The position numbers were made by a program, and so were the translations under genes. 64,000 nt of DNA, taken from Bacteroidota bacterium (GTDB lineage: Bacteria; Bacteroidota; Bacteroidia; Cytophagales; Cyclobacteriaceae). Positions 8,128-15,687 of the stretch are shown here, in pieces (position 1 is the first letter of the stretch; each line of letters begins with the position of its first letter). The notes beneath the pieces are model-generated. The model saw only the letters and a list, made by a program, of their open reading frames with translations. It did not search any database and had not been told where the DNA came from. The DNA lies in NCBI GenBank assembly GCA_023417785.1, contig JAEZEH010000137.1, positions 1 through 64,000 on the forward strand. Reading direction: 5' to 3'.

Positions 8128-8649
8128 TTATATGTACTTCAGCACAACTTCGATGGCTACTTCACCATTGAACGACTGAATCAGCCTTCCGTTCTTCCCA
8201 TAAAGATAAATTGACGGGGCATCAATTGGTCCGAAACTGCGCAGGATATCCGGAACAGTAGTAGTGCCCAAATGAACGCTTTTTCGGTTTTCGAGGTCGT
8301 ATTGCCTGGCAAACTGAATTACTTCCTCAATCGGAGCCGAGGAAATGAAATACAGCTCAAAATCTTTGAATCCGTCGATATTGCGGCGAATATCTTCCGC
8401 TTCCCGCTGACAGTGGTCGCAATCGGGTTGAAAAAGAATCAAGGCGACGTTTCCCGAAAGTTCGGAAGCGGATTTTCGGCTGCCGTCGCGCATAGTCAGG
8501 GGTAGGTCTGGCAATTCACTCGTGTTCGACTGTACCTGTTCCGATTCGGCTACGCGTTTCGGTTCGTCGGCTGGTCGAGCGCTTTCCTTGCCACCGCATC
8601 CGGTTAGCACAACCATAACAAAAAAAACAAGGTGAACACATCTACTCAT
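8128..8649 (-). CDS. Thioredoxin-fold (TlpA/redoxin-like) lipoprotein
   Basis: A lipoprotein signal ends in LTGC (Cys18), predicting lipid anchoring in the envelope. A linker of about 28 residues (19-46) rich in E, S and Q precedes a thioredoxin fold with FQPDCDHCQREAED. The redox pair is C77-D-H-C80, which fits oxidoreductases of the TlpA/redoxin group better than peroxiredoxins. The cis-Pro loop equivalent may be IDAPSIYLYG. The start overlaps the stop of the upstream small membrane gene by four bases (8646-8649), so the two are coupled. The substrate is unknown. Confidence 0.85.
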   Translation of the reverse strand: MSRCVHLVFFVMVVLTGCGGKESARPADEPKRVAESEQVQSNTSELPDLPLTMRDGSRKSASELSGNVALILFQPDCDHCQREAEDIRRNIDGFKDFELYFISSAPIEEVIQFARQYDLENRKSVHLGTTTVPDILRSFGPIDAPSIYLYGKNGRLIQSFNGEVAIEVVLKYI

Positions 8650-8837
8650 ATTTCAAGATTTCTAAGTATCTGATAAAAAAGAAAAGTAATTAATGCTATT
8701 GTCCCATAAAGCCCGATTACTCCCCTGCGGTTTTGGACGTCGCGCCACCAGAGCACTACCCACGGCTTATACATGCCGAAAATTAAGCATATAAGGGAAA
8801 TAAAAAACATGATTACCACGATGGAAGCGATCTGCAT
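8646..8837 (-). CDS. Small two-TM membrane protein
   Basis: The 63-residue product has two hydrophobic helices (about 4-24 and 41-59). They are separated by a tryptophan- and arginine-rich turn, KPWVVLWWRDVQNRRGVIG. Its stop overlaps the redoxin lipoprotein start by ATGA, which supports it as a real coupled gene. I do not recognise a functional family. The conserved-looking W/R loop suggests a lipid-interface or partner-binding role, but this is a guess. It is divergent from mfd, 84 bases away. Confidence 0.72.
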   Translation of the reverse strand: MQIASIVVIMFFISLICLIFGMYKPWVVLWWRDVQNRRGVIGLYGTIALITFLFYQILRNLEI

Positions 8838-8873
8838 TCGGCAAAGGTCAAAACTAAATGAAGGGGAATCAAG

Positions 8874-8906
8874 TTTGCAGGAGGTTTGCGGAGAACCTTA
8901 TATTTG
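8874..8906 (+). promoter_or_regulatory. Bacteroidota-type promoter for mfd
   Basis: TTTG (8874-8877), 21 bases, then TATATTTG (8899-8906) matches the Bacteroidota primary-sigma consensus of a -33 TTTG/TTG and a -7 TAnnTTTG. Transcription would begin near 8912-8914, only about 10 bases before the GTG at 8922. This rules out the in-frame TTG at 8886 as the start in this transcript. Confidence 0.7.
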
Positions 8907-8921
8907 CATCTTTTATTCAGA

Positions 8922-11900
8922 GTGAGGGCGAGCGATTTTCTTTCCATATATACGGCAGATGGTTTTATCAAGACCGTAGCTGCAGGAATTAATGCGTCCA
9001 ACAAGAGCGTTCGTGTCAAAAGTCTCGCGGGTAGCCTAGATGCGATGGTCATTGCAAGTGCCTTCAAACTTGGCAGCCACGATTACCTGATCGTGGTGGA
9101 GGATCGCGAGGAAGCCGCCTATCTTCAGAATGACATCCAGAATCTCCTTGAACGGGAAGTGTTTCTTTTTCCGATGTCGTATAAGCGACCTTATGAATAT
9201 GAGGAGACGGAGAATGCCAATATTCTGATGCGCGCTGAGGTGCTCAATCTGTTGTCCGGCAAAAGGAAGAATCAGATTATTATCACCTACGCGGAAGCGC
9301 TCGCCGAAAAGGTGATTTCCAAAAGATCGCTGGCCTCGAATACATTTACCATCCGGCTCAACGAACAACTCGATTCGGCTTTTCTCACCGAGTTCTTACA
9401 GAACTACGACTTCGAAAAAACGGATTTTGTTTATGAGGCGGGTCAATTTTCCGTGCGTGGAGGTATCATCGACATCTTTTCATTTGCCAATGAACTTCCT
9501 TATCGCATCGAGCTCTTCGGGGACGAGGTTGATAGTATCCGAACGTTTGAACCCGGCTCGCAGCTTTCCGTTGACGCCCTCGATCAGGTAAATATCATAC
9601 CGAATGTACAAACCAGGCTAATCCAGGAAGAAAGGCAATCGTTTCTTGAGTTCATCTCGCCCGACACTCGAATCTGGTTCAAAGACATTCAATTAAGTAC
9701 CGATGTAGTTGAGAAAACATTCGATAAAGTAAGTTCAACATTTCAGGGGCTCACAAAAAAAAGCGGTAGCCAGATCGTTGCCGCACCCGACAAACTCTTT
9801 GTGACGCCGGCGGAGTTCGCAGAAACAAGTGCGCGATTCACGCGTATCGAATTTGGCAGCCGTAGCATTCTCGAATCCGAAAAGGTTTACTCCTTTGAAT
9901 CTTCAGCGCAGCCCTCATTCAACAAGAACTTTGACCTGTTGACGACTAATTTGCGCGAACATCAGACACAGGGTTATAGCAATTTCATTGCTGCCGACAT
10001 GCCGCGCCAGCTGGAACGTTTAAAAGGAATTTTTGAAGAAATCGATCTTGCCATTCGCTTTCAACCATTGGAGTTCTCACTCAGAAAGGGCTTTGTGGAT
10101 CATATTCTGAAGGTGGTATGCTACACTGACCACCAGATCTTCGAGCGATTTCACCGCTATCGCGCAAAAGAGAAGTTTACAAAATCGAAGGCGCTCACCT
10201 TACGGGAACTTCAAACACTTCAGCCTGGTGATTTCGTAACGCATATCGACTATGGTATTGGAAAATTCGCTGGCCTTGAAAAGCGGGAAACCAATGGGCA
10301 TGAACAGGAGGCGATCCGGCTTGTCTTCAAGGATGATGATCTCCTTTATGTGAGCATTCATTCGCTCCACAAAATTTCAAAATACTCGGGCAAAGAAGGC
10401 ACCCCCCCCGCGATTAGCAAACTTGGTTCCCAGGAATGGGAAAACAAAAAATCGAAAGTAAAGAAACGGGTCAAAGACATCGCTAAGGAGTTGATTGAGT
10501 TATATGCGAAACGCAAAACAGCTCCGGGTTATGCATATTCCCCCGATAGTTATCTTCAGGCTGAACTTGAATCGTCGTTCATGTATGAAGACACGCCTGA
10601 TCAGGGTCGTGCAACAGAAGATGTTAAGCGCGACATGCAACAGCCTCATCCTATGGACCGCCTGGTTTGCGGCGATGTTGGTTTTGGAAAAACGGAGGTG
10701 GCCATCCGCGCGGCTTTCAAAGCGGCGACTGATGGTAAACAAGTCGCCGTGCTGGTGCCCACGACCATTTTGGCAATGCAACATTTCCGTACATTCAGTG
10801 AACGATTATCAGGGCTCCCAGTACGGATTGAATACGTATCAAGGTTCAAGTCAGATAAACAAATCAAGGAGATCCTTAAGAGTGTCGCCGAAGGTAAGAT
10901 CGATATCCTGGTTGGAACACACCGCATCGTTAGTAAGGATGTTAAATTTAAGGATCTCGGACTGCTTGTTATCGACGAAGAACAGAAATTTGGTGTCAAG
11001 ACAAAGGACCGATTGAAGGAGTTGAAAGTCAATGTTGACGTACTCACATTAACCGCCACACCCATACCCAGAACGTTGCATTTTTCGCTGATGGGCGCGC
11101 GCGATCTCAGTATAATTGCGACTCCGCCGCCAAACCGACAGCCTGTTACCACCGAACTCCATACTTTCAACGAGGCCGTCGTCCGCGACGCAGTAAGCTT
11201 TGAGCTCAAACGTGGTGGACAGGTATTTTTCGTTCATAACCGTGTCGGCGACATCGAGCAGGTTGCCAACGTGATTTACAGATTGGTTCCTGATTCGCGT
11301 ATTGGCATCGCCCATGGCCAGATGGATGGAAACCAACTCGAAAAAGTTATGGTCAGGTTTATTGACGGCGAATACGATGTGCTGGTGTCGACAAATATTA
11401 TTGAGTCGGGACTCGACATTCCGAATGCGAACACTATTATCATCAATCAGGCCCATATGTTTGGGCTGTCCGACCTGCATCAGATGCGGGGTCGGGTTGG
11501 AAGATCAAACAAAAAAGCGTTTTGTTATTTGCTCACCCCACCGGCTTCGGTGCTAACTGCCGACTCAAGGAAACGCCTTGCCGCGCTTGAAGAATTCTCG
11601 GAACTCGGTGATGGGTTTAAGGTGGCAATGCGTGATCTCGATATCCGCGGGGCTGGAAATCTCTTAGGCGCCGAGCAGACGGGATTTATTACGGACCTCG
11701 GATTTGATACCTACCATAAAATTCTGGACGACGCTATCCAGGAACTCAAGGAAACGGATTTTAAAGACCTTTTTGCCGAGGAACTGGCACAGAAGGCCAG
11801 GCTAATCGTGCAGGATTGCGTTATTGAAACTGATCTGGAAATCCTGATTCCTGAGACGTATGTCAATAACATAACGGAACGTCTACAGCTTTATTCGCGA

Positions 11901-12293
11901 CTCGACAATATTAAGGACGAAGAGGAGCTCGAAAATTTCTGTAATGAAATCAAGGATCGTTTTGGTCCGGTGCCTTCTTCTGTTCAGGAGTTGGTGAATT
12001 CAGTACGCTTGCGCTGGCTCGGCGAAAGACTGGGCTTCGAGAAGCTGAGTCTGAAAGGTGAAAAAATGAGAGCCTACTTCGTAGGAAATAACGAGAAGTA
12101 TTTCTCTTCCGATATCTTCGGCCACATCCTCGCTTTTGTTCAAAAACATCCGCGCCGGTGTAAAATGAAGGACTCCGGCGGAAAGGCGATGCTAATTATA
12201 GAGTCAATTGGCAGTGTAGACGCTGCCATCGACCTGTTGAATCAGATGGCCGGGCCGACAGTCAGATCTTCCAGTGAAATCTTCTCGAGATAA
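8922..12293 (+). CDS. mfd: Mfd transcription-repair coupling factor
   Basis: Mfd removes RNA polymerase stalled at DNA lesions and recruits UvrA for strand-specific repair. The 1123-residue protein shows UvrB-like N-terminal modules (about 1-400, with FSVRGGIIDIFSF), then the RNA-polymerase-interacting domain starting LQPGDFVTHIDYGIGKFAGL (about 440-500). A superfamily 2 translocase follows: Walker A CGDVGFGKTEVAIRAAFKA, DEEQ box VIDEEQKFGVK, TLTATPIPRTLHFSLMGARD, and motif V/VI STNIIESGLDIPNAN and QMRGRVGRS. A C-terminal TRCF domain ends the protein. GTG 8922 is chosen as start because the promoter lies over the upstream TTG. A run of eight C (10402-10409) lies in the coding sequence. The 3' end overlaps the convergent 87-residue gene by 52 bases. 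Confidence 0.97.
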   Translation: MRASDFLSIYTADGFIKTVAAGINASNKSVRVKSLAGSLDAMVIASAFKLGSHDYLIVVEDREEAAYLQNDIQNLLEREVFLFPMSYKRPYEYEETENANILMRAEVLNLLSGKRKNQIIITYAEALAEKVISKRSLASNTFTIRLNEQLDSAFLTEFLQNYDFEKTDFVYEAGQFSVRGGIIDIFSFANELPYRIELFGDEVDSIRTFEPGSQLSVDALDQVNIIPNVQTRLIQEERQSFLEFISPDTRIWFKDIQLSTDVVEKTFDKVSSTFQGLTKKSGSQIVAAPDKLFVTPAEFAETSARFTRIEFGSRSILESEKVYSFESSAQPSFNKNFDLLTTNLREHQTQGYSNFIAADMPRQLERLKGIFEEIDLAIRFQPLEFSLRKGFVDHILKVVCYTDHQIFERFHRYRAKEKFTKSKALTLRELQTLQPGDFVTHIDYGIGKFAGLEKRETNGHEQEAIRLVFKDDDLLYVSIHSLHKISKYSGKEGTPPAISKLGSQEWENKKSKVKKRVKDIAKELIELYAKRKTAPGYAYSPDSYLQAELESSFMYEDTPDQGRATEDVKRDMQQPHPMDRLVCGDVGFGKTEVAIRAAFKAATDGKQVAVLVPTTILAMQHFRTFSERLSGLPVRIEYVSRFKSDKQIKEILKSVAEGKIDILVGTHRIVSKDVKFKDLGLLVIDEEQKFGVKTKDRLKELKVNVDVLTLTATPIPRTLHFSLMGARDLSIIATPPPNRQPVTTELHTFNEAVVRDAVSFELKRGGQVFFVHNRVGDIEQVANVIYRLVPDSRIGIAHGQMDGNQLEKVMVRFIDGEYDVLVSTNIIESGLDIPNANTIIINQAHMFGLSDLHQMRGRVGRSNKKAFCYLLTPPASVLTADSRKRLAALEEFSELGDGFKVAMRDLDIRGAGNLLGAEQTGFITDLGFDTYHKILDDAIQELKETDFKDLFAEELAQKARLIVQDCVIETDLEILIPETYVNNITERLQLYSRLDNIKDEEELENFCNEIKDRFGPVPSSVQELVNSVRLRWLGERLGFEKLSLKGEKMRAYFVGNNEKYFSSDIFGHILAFVQKHPRRCKMKDSGGKAMLIIESIGSVDAAIDLLNQMAGPTVRSSSEIFSR

Positions 12294-12505
12294 GGATCAA
12301 GGCCAATGGGTTTTTCAAACGCGTTTATCATCAGCACCTTCTGATGCTTCGAAGAATAGAAGACTTCGATATAAAAACCCTCTGCATAATAAAGGAAAAC
12401 CTTACAATCAGCCAGCGATCGCTGGAGCAGATAATTTCCATAGAACGTTATCACGTCACATTTCTTTTCGAAGTTCATTAAACGGAATTCGTCGAGTGTA
12501 AACAT
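12242..12505 (-). CDS. Conserved-looking small hypothetical protein
   Basis: The 87-residue frame begins MFTLDEFRLMNFEKKCDVIT and contains a compact alternating hydrophobic/polar pattern (CKVFLYYAEGFYIEVFYSS, then KVLMINAFEKP) suggesting a small alpha/beta fold. No signal peptide or TM helix is seen. It overlaps the 3' end of mfd tail-to-tail by 52 bases. The amino-acid composition is normal for a real cytosolic protein, and similar short proteins occur in Bacteroidota, but I cannot name a family. Function unknown. Confidence 0.65.
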   Translation of the reverse strand: MFTLDEFRLMNFEKKCDVITFYGNYLLQRSLADCKVFLYYAEGFYIEVFYSSKHQKVLMINAFEKPIGLDPYLEKISLEDLTVGPAI

Positions 12506-12783
12506 AGATTAACCTTTAAGTCCTGATCGTAAAGGAAAATCTGTGCCATACATTTGATCCCCCGTTTTTTACCGTTTATCGCGGGATTCGTTACTGTCGT
12601 CTTTCCCAAAAATGGATTTCATTTTCCCGAAAGCAATAAGAGGCCGACGACTACCGTTTTATTCACAAGTTGTTAACAAGTGGTTTACAGGGGTTTCCCT
12701 TTTGTTGAGATTCGCCGATAACCTTGCGACTTCTTGGAAAACATGCGATTATCGTTTTAATTAGCATTTGTTTAAAATCAAAA
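12506..12783 (+). other. Upstream region of gldJ with promoter-like and DnaA-box-like sites
   Basis: No gene is seen here. The region contains TACATTTG (12549-12556), a perfect -7 match but without a good -33 partner; a consensus DnaA box TTATTCACA (12659-12667); and the palindromic TTGTTAACAA just after it. The 12-base string TGTTAACAAGTG recurs in the intergenic region at 24.4 kb. The gldJ promoter must lie here, but I cannot fix it. Confidence 0.4.
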
Positions 12784-14007
12784 ATGAAAATGAAGTATTC
12801 TTTTAGGGTTCTCTTGTGCGTTGTAGGTGGATCAGTTGCCCTGTCTGCCTGTTCACTTTTTGGCGGCAAGGGAGGAAAGCCTACCGCATCAAACCCAGGG
12901 CAAGTTAGCTCCGCCACCGGTCTGGACTACAATGATGAAGACCAGGGCGGCTTCATGGTTCAGGCCTATGAAGGTCAGCCTGATGCCCCTAATATGGTAT
13001 TCATTGAGGGTGGCCGTGCCGTTATGGGTTCTTTTGAAGAAGATGTTATGTCATACCGTGATAACATTGAAAGAACTGTTTCGGTCGCTTCATTCTATAT
13101 GGATGAAACTGAAATCGCCAACATTCATTGGCTGGAATACCTTCATTACCTCGCTAAAGATTCATCGCAGGAAGCCTACCAGAACGCGCTTCCTGACACC
13201 ACGGTATGGGTGGGCAAACTGGCATTTAATGATCCTTACGTTGAACACTACCTCCGCTATCCCGGCTTCCGTTACTTCCCGGTAGTTGGGGTGAGCTGGA
13301 GTCAGGCTTCTAAATATTCTGTTTGGAGAACCCGTGCTGTAAATATCAAACTAGCTGAAAAGGCTGGTGAAGATTACGCCGAAAGCGATGGCCGTATCCC
13401 GCTTGAAAGCGGAATTGTAGTTCCTGCATACCGCCTGCCGACTGAGGCTGAATGGGAATACGCTGCTCAGGCGCTTATCGGAACACAATGGTTAGAGGAA
13501 ATGCAAACCCATCAGCGTATTTATCCATGGGATGGCCACGCCGTTAGAAATCCGTATGGAAAACAAATGGGATTCATGCTGGCAAACTTCAAACGCGGTC
13601 GCGGTGACTATGCTGGTATTGCCGGACGTCTGAACGATGGTGCTTTGATCACTTCTTATATATATGAATTCCCACCCAACGACTACGGACTTTACAATAT
13701 GGCCGGGAACGTAAGTGAGTGGGTACAGGATATTTATCGTCCTACGTCTTATCAGGACTTCGACGATCTTAACCCTATCCGTCGTGATGGGTTCCTCGAT
13801 CCCAACGCCGGCTATAACAACGAAGAGAAAAATCCAACGACGTTCACTTCGCTGATCACCGACAAAACCCGTGTGTATAAAGGTGGCTCGTGGAAAGATG
13901 TAGCGTACTGGATGTCGCCTGGAACCAGAAGGTTCCTGGATCAGGATTCCGCTACAGCAACAATTGGATTCCGCTGCGCGATGATTCGCGCCGGATCAAA
14001 TTACTAA
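12784..14007 (+). CDS. gldJ: GldJ-type gliding motility / type IX secretion lipoprotein (SUMF1 fold)
   Basis: ATG 12784 gives 407 residues with a lipoprotein signal ending ALSAC (Cys23). Mature features match GldJ: GGFMVQAYEGQ and MVFIEGGRAVMGSFEEDVM, then SVASFYMDETEIANIHWLEY, a formylglycine-generating-enzyme-like (SUMF1) domain. The latter runs through PVVGVSWSQASKYSVWRT, YRLPTEAEWEYAAQ, NMAGNVSEWVQDIY and the C-terminal YKGGSWKD...GFRCA. GldJ is an outer-membrane-associated lipoprotein needed for gliding and type IX secretion in Bacteroidota; the fold is used structurally rather than as an oxidase. GldK is a paralog with the same fold, so a gldK assignment cannot be fully excluded. No other gld/por/spr gene is in the window. 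A strong terminator follows. Confidence 0.85.
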   Translation: MKMKYSFRVLLCVVGGSVALSACSLFGGKGGKPTASNPGQVSSATGLDYNDEDQGGFMVQAYEGQPDAPNMVFIEGGRAVMGSFEEDVMSYRDNIERTVSVASFYMDETEIANIHWLEYLHYLAKDSSQEAYQNALPDTTVWVGKLAFNDPYVEHYLRYPGFRYFPVVGVSWSQASKYSVWRTRAVNIKLAEKAGEDYAESDGRIPLESGIVVPAYRLPTEAEWEYAAQALIGTQWLEEMQTHQRIYPWDGHAVRNPYGKQMGFMLANFKRGRGDYAGIAGRLNDGALITSYIYEFPPNDYGLYNMAGNVSEWVQDIYRPTSYQDFDDLNPIRRDGFLDPNAGYNNEEKNPTTFTSLITDKTRVYKGGSWKDVAYWMSPGTRRFLDQDSATATIGFRCAMIRAGSNY

Positions 14008-14028
14008 GCACTTCAAAATCATTTTCAA

Positions 14029-14056
14029 AGCCCCGGGCAACTCCGGGGCTTTTTTT
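14029..14056 (+). terminator. Intrinsic terminator of gldJ
   Basis: AGCCCCGG, a six-base loop, CCGGGGCT and a run of seven T form a classic rho-independent terminator 22 bases after the gldJ stop. The first T residues overlap the stop region of the convergent comF gene. Confidence 0.9.
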
Positions 14057-14756
14057 ATGCCTCCGCTATGCAGGCAATACTTATCTTGTCAGCACCGTTA
14101 GCCAGCAGAGCGTGGCCACATGCCTCAACAGTTGCCCCTGTTGTAATCACATCATCCGCTATGAGAATATGCTTGCCTGATATCGACGAGTTATCGATGA
14201 CACCGAAGACTTCCGATACGTTTTCCCAGCGGCGAAGTTTATTTTTCCGCGTCTGTGTATCGGTACGTGATTTCCTGATCAGCGCTTTCTCGCATACCGG
14301 AATCTCGAGAATTTCTGCCAACCCTTCTGCAAACTTAGCGCTCTGGTTGTACCCTCGTTTCCGGAGCCTTGTTTCATGAAGCGGAACCGGAATGAGCATA
14401 TCGACACCCAGGGCCAGACCGGCATCTTTCAGTTTGTGAGCATACAATTTCCCGAGAGCGACGCCTATTTCAGGTTGGCGCCGATACTTAAGGTTGTGAA
14501 GCAGGTGTTGAATCCGCCCATTTTTTGTGAACTTAAGAAAGGCTAGCACATGCATTAAGGGAATCCTTCCCTCCAGTCGCCGGCGAAGGTGGTTGCCGGG
14601 ATCCAGATGATAGTCGGTTTGCGGCAACTCAAGCAGACAATCCGTACAGATGATTCGTTCACCTTTGACCAATGCGTTGGAACAAGCAGAACAGCATTCG
14701 GGATAAAACAGATGGAGGAAGTCCTGGACTATACCCTCAAAAGATAATGATAACAT
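14055..14756 (-). CDS. ComF-family phosphoribosyltransferase-like protein
   Basis: I prefer ATG 14756 (233 residues), the usual ComF length; an upstream ATG at 14819 would add a non-conserved stretch. An N-terminal zinc-ribbon-like region has ECCSACSNAL and CTDCLLELP (two CxxC pairs). A type I phosphoribosyltransferase core follows, with the PRPP-binding motif ILIADDVITTGATVEAC (about residues 189-205). LIPVPLHETRLRKRGYNQS is the other conserved ComF block. ComF proteins are linked to DNA uptake (in competent bacteria) and replication-restart; in Bacteroidota the role is not established. Minus-strand TTTG and a TATCTTTA 21 bases downstream, upstream of the gene, are a weak promoter candidate. 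Confidence 0.9.
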   Translation of the reverse strand: MLSLSFEGIVQDFLHLFYPECCSACSNALVKGERIICTDCLLELPQTDYHLDPGNHLRRRLEGRIPLMHVLAFLKFTKNGRIQHLLHNLKYRRQPEIGVALGKLYAHKLKDAGLALGVDMLIPVPLHETRLRKRGYNQSAKFAEGLAEILEIPVCEKALIRKSRTDTQTRKNKLRRWENVSEVFGVIDNSSISGKHILIADDVITTGATVEACGHALLANGADKISIACIAEA

Positions 14757-14848
14757 ACAACGGGCTAAACACTTTGGAGAAATCAAATAAAGATAGATAA
14801 ATTCATGGCCACGGAACAAAAACCTTTCGTTACATCTTTTTTACACTT

Positions 14849-15190
14849 ATGGGAATCGTAGACGACTTCAATGACTACCGGTCAAGAATGAATGAAAAAA
14901 TTCTGGCTTCGGATAGTTTGATTATAAAGCGCATTTTCAATCTCGATACAAACGCATACACTGAAGGAAATCTCGACCTGCGTTCGAAGGAACTAATCGG
15001 TTTAACGTGCAGCCTTGTGCTACGGTGTGACGATTGCGTTCGCTATCATCTGGGCAAGTGCAAAGAAGTAGGGCTGACAACTCCGGAAGTAAATGAAGCA
15101 ATGGGCATTGCTACGTTAATAGGAGGCACGATCGTAATCCCCCATCTTCGACGGGCATTTGAGTTTTGGGAGGAATTGACAAATGTATAA
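14849..15190 (+). CDS. Carboxymuconolactone decarboxylase / AhpD-like protein
   Basis: The 113-residue product is an all-helical AhpD-like domain with LRSKELIGLTCSLVLRCDDCVRYH. The paired cysteines C59-DD-C62 followed by H66 are the redox/proton-relay signature of AhpD-like alkylhydroperoxidase proteins. EVNEAMGIATLIGG is the conserved second helix pair. It may act in peroxide or disulfide reduction; true muconolactone decarboxylation is unlikely given the CxxC. It overlaps the next gene by eight bases and is divergent from comF. Confidence 0.88.
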   Translation: MGIVDDFNDYRSRMNEKILASDSLIIKRIFNLDTNAYTEGNLDLRSKELIGLTCSLVLRCDDCVRYHLGKCKEVGLTTPEVNEAMGIATLIGGTIVIPHLRRAFEFWEELTNV

Positions 15191-15572
15191 GAAAGACCTT
15201 GACCTCGCCCGAACGTGGGCAGCTCTTCTTGCCGATGTCGGACGCATGATTGGCAAACGTCCAAAAGATCTCAATGGAATCCTGTTTCTGATTGGAGTTC
15301 AGGAACTGGGCAGGGGAAACCGCGTGTTTAGCAAGGAAGAGAAACAGGACCTTATGCACATTGGCATATGCAAAGTGCTCAGCTTGTCAGGGTATTATCA
15401 ATTGGTCGGTCAGGATGCTGACGGTTGGCCACATTGGGAACTGATCAGAAAGCTTCCCCACTTCGATTTGCTCGAGCAGGAAAAATTCCTCAAATGGCAT
15501 GTGATCGAATATTTTGAAAAGGAATTTGGCTGGATCGGACCAGAGTTGTATCCCTCTCAACCGGAAAATTGA
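15183..15572 (+). CDS. Conserved hypothetical protein coupled to the AhpD-like gene
   Basis: The 129-residue soluble protein starts inside the last codons of the AhpD-like gene (8-base overlap), so the two are translationally coupled. It is helix-rich, with a recognisable block LNGILFLIGVQELGRG, and a C-terminal part with many aromatic residues (DGWPHWELIRKLPHF). No signal peptide, TM helix or catalytic motif is visible. I do not recognise a characterised family. The coupling suggests a shared process with the redox protein. Confidence 0.75.
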   Translation: MYKKDLDLARTWAALLADVGRMIGKRPKDLNGILFLIGVQELGRGNRVFSKEEKQDLMHIGICKVLSLSGYYQLVGQDADGWPHWELIRKLPHFDLLEQEKFLKWHVIEYFEKEFGWIGPELYPSQPEN

Positions 15573-15687
15573 TTTTCCAAAAATCGAGTGTACCTTCCAG
15601 ACAGATTGATGTGGAATACAATCAGGTAAAATGTAACTTAGTTTTATCTTCACCTGAAGAAGAGGTAATTCACTAAATGCATAGTTT

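Noticed and set aside
8110..8130. TAATATA/TATATTA hairpin between convergent genes
   Set aside because: Only A-T pairs and no T-run beyond it; too weak to call a terminator.
10646..11209. 187-residue antisense frame inside mfd
   Set aside because: Opposite the helicase motifs of Mfd; sequence is low complexity Ser/Thr/Leu and not protein-like.
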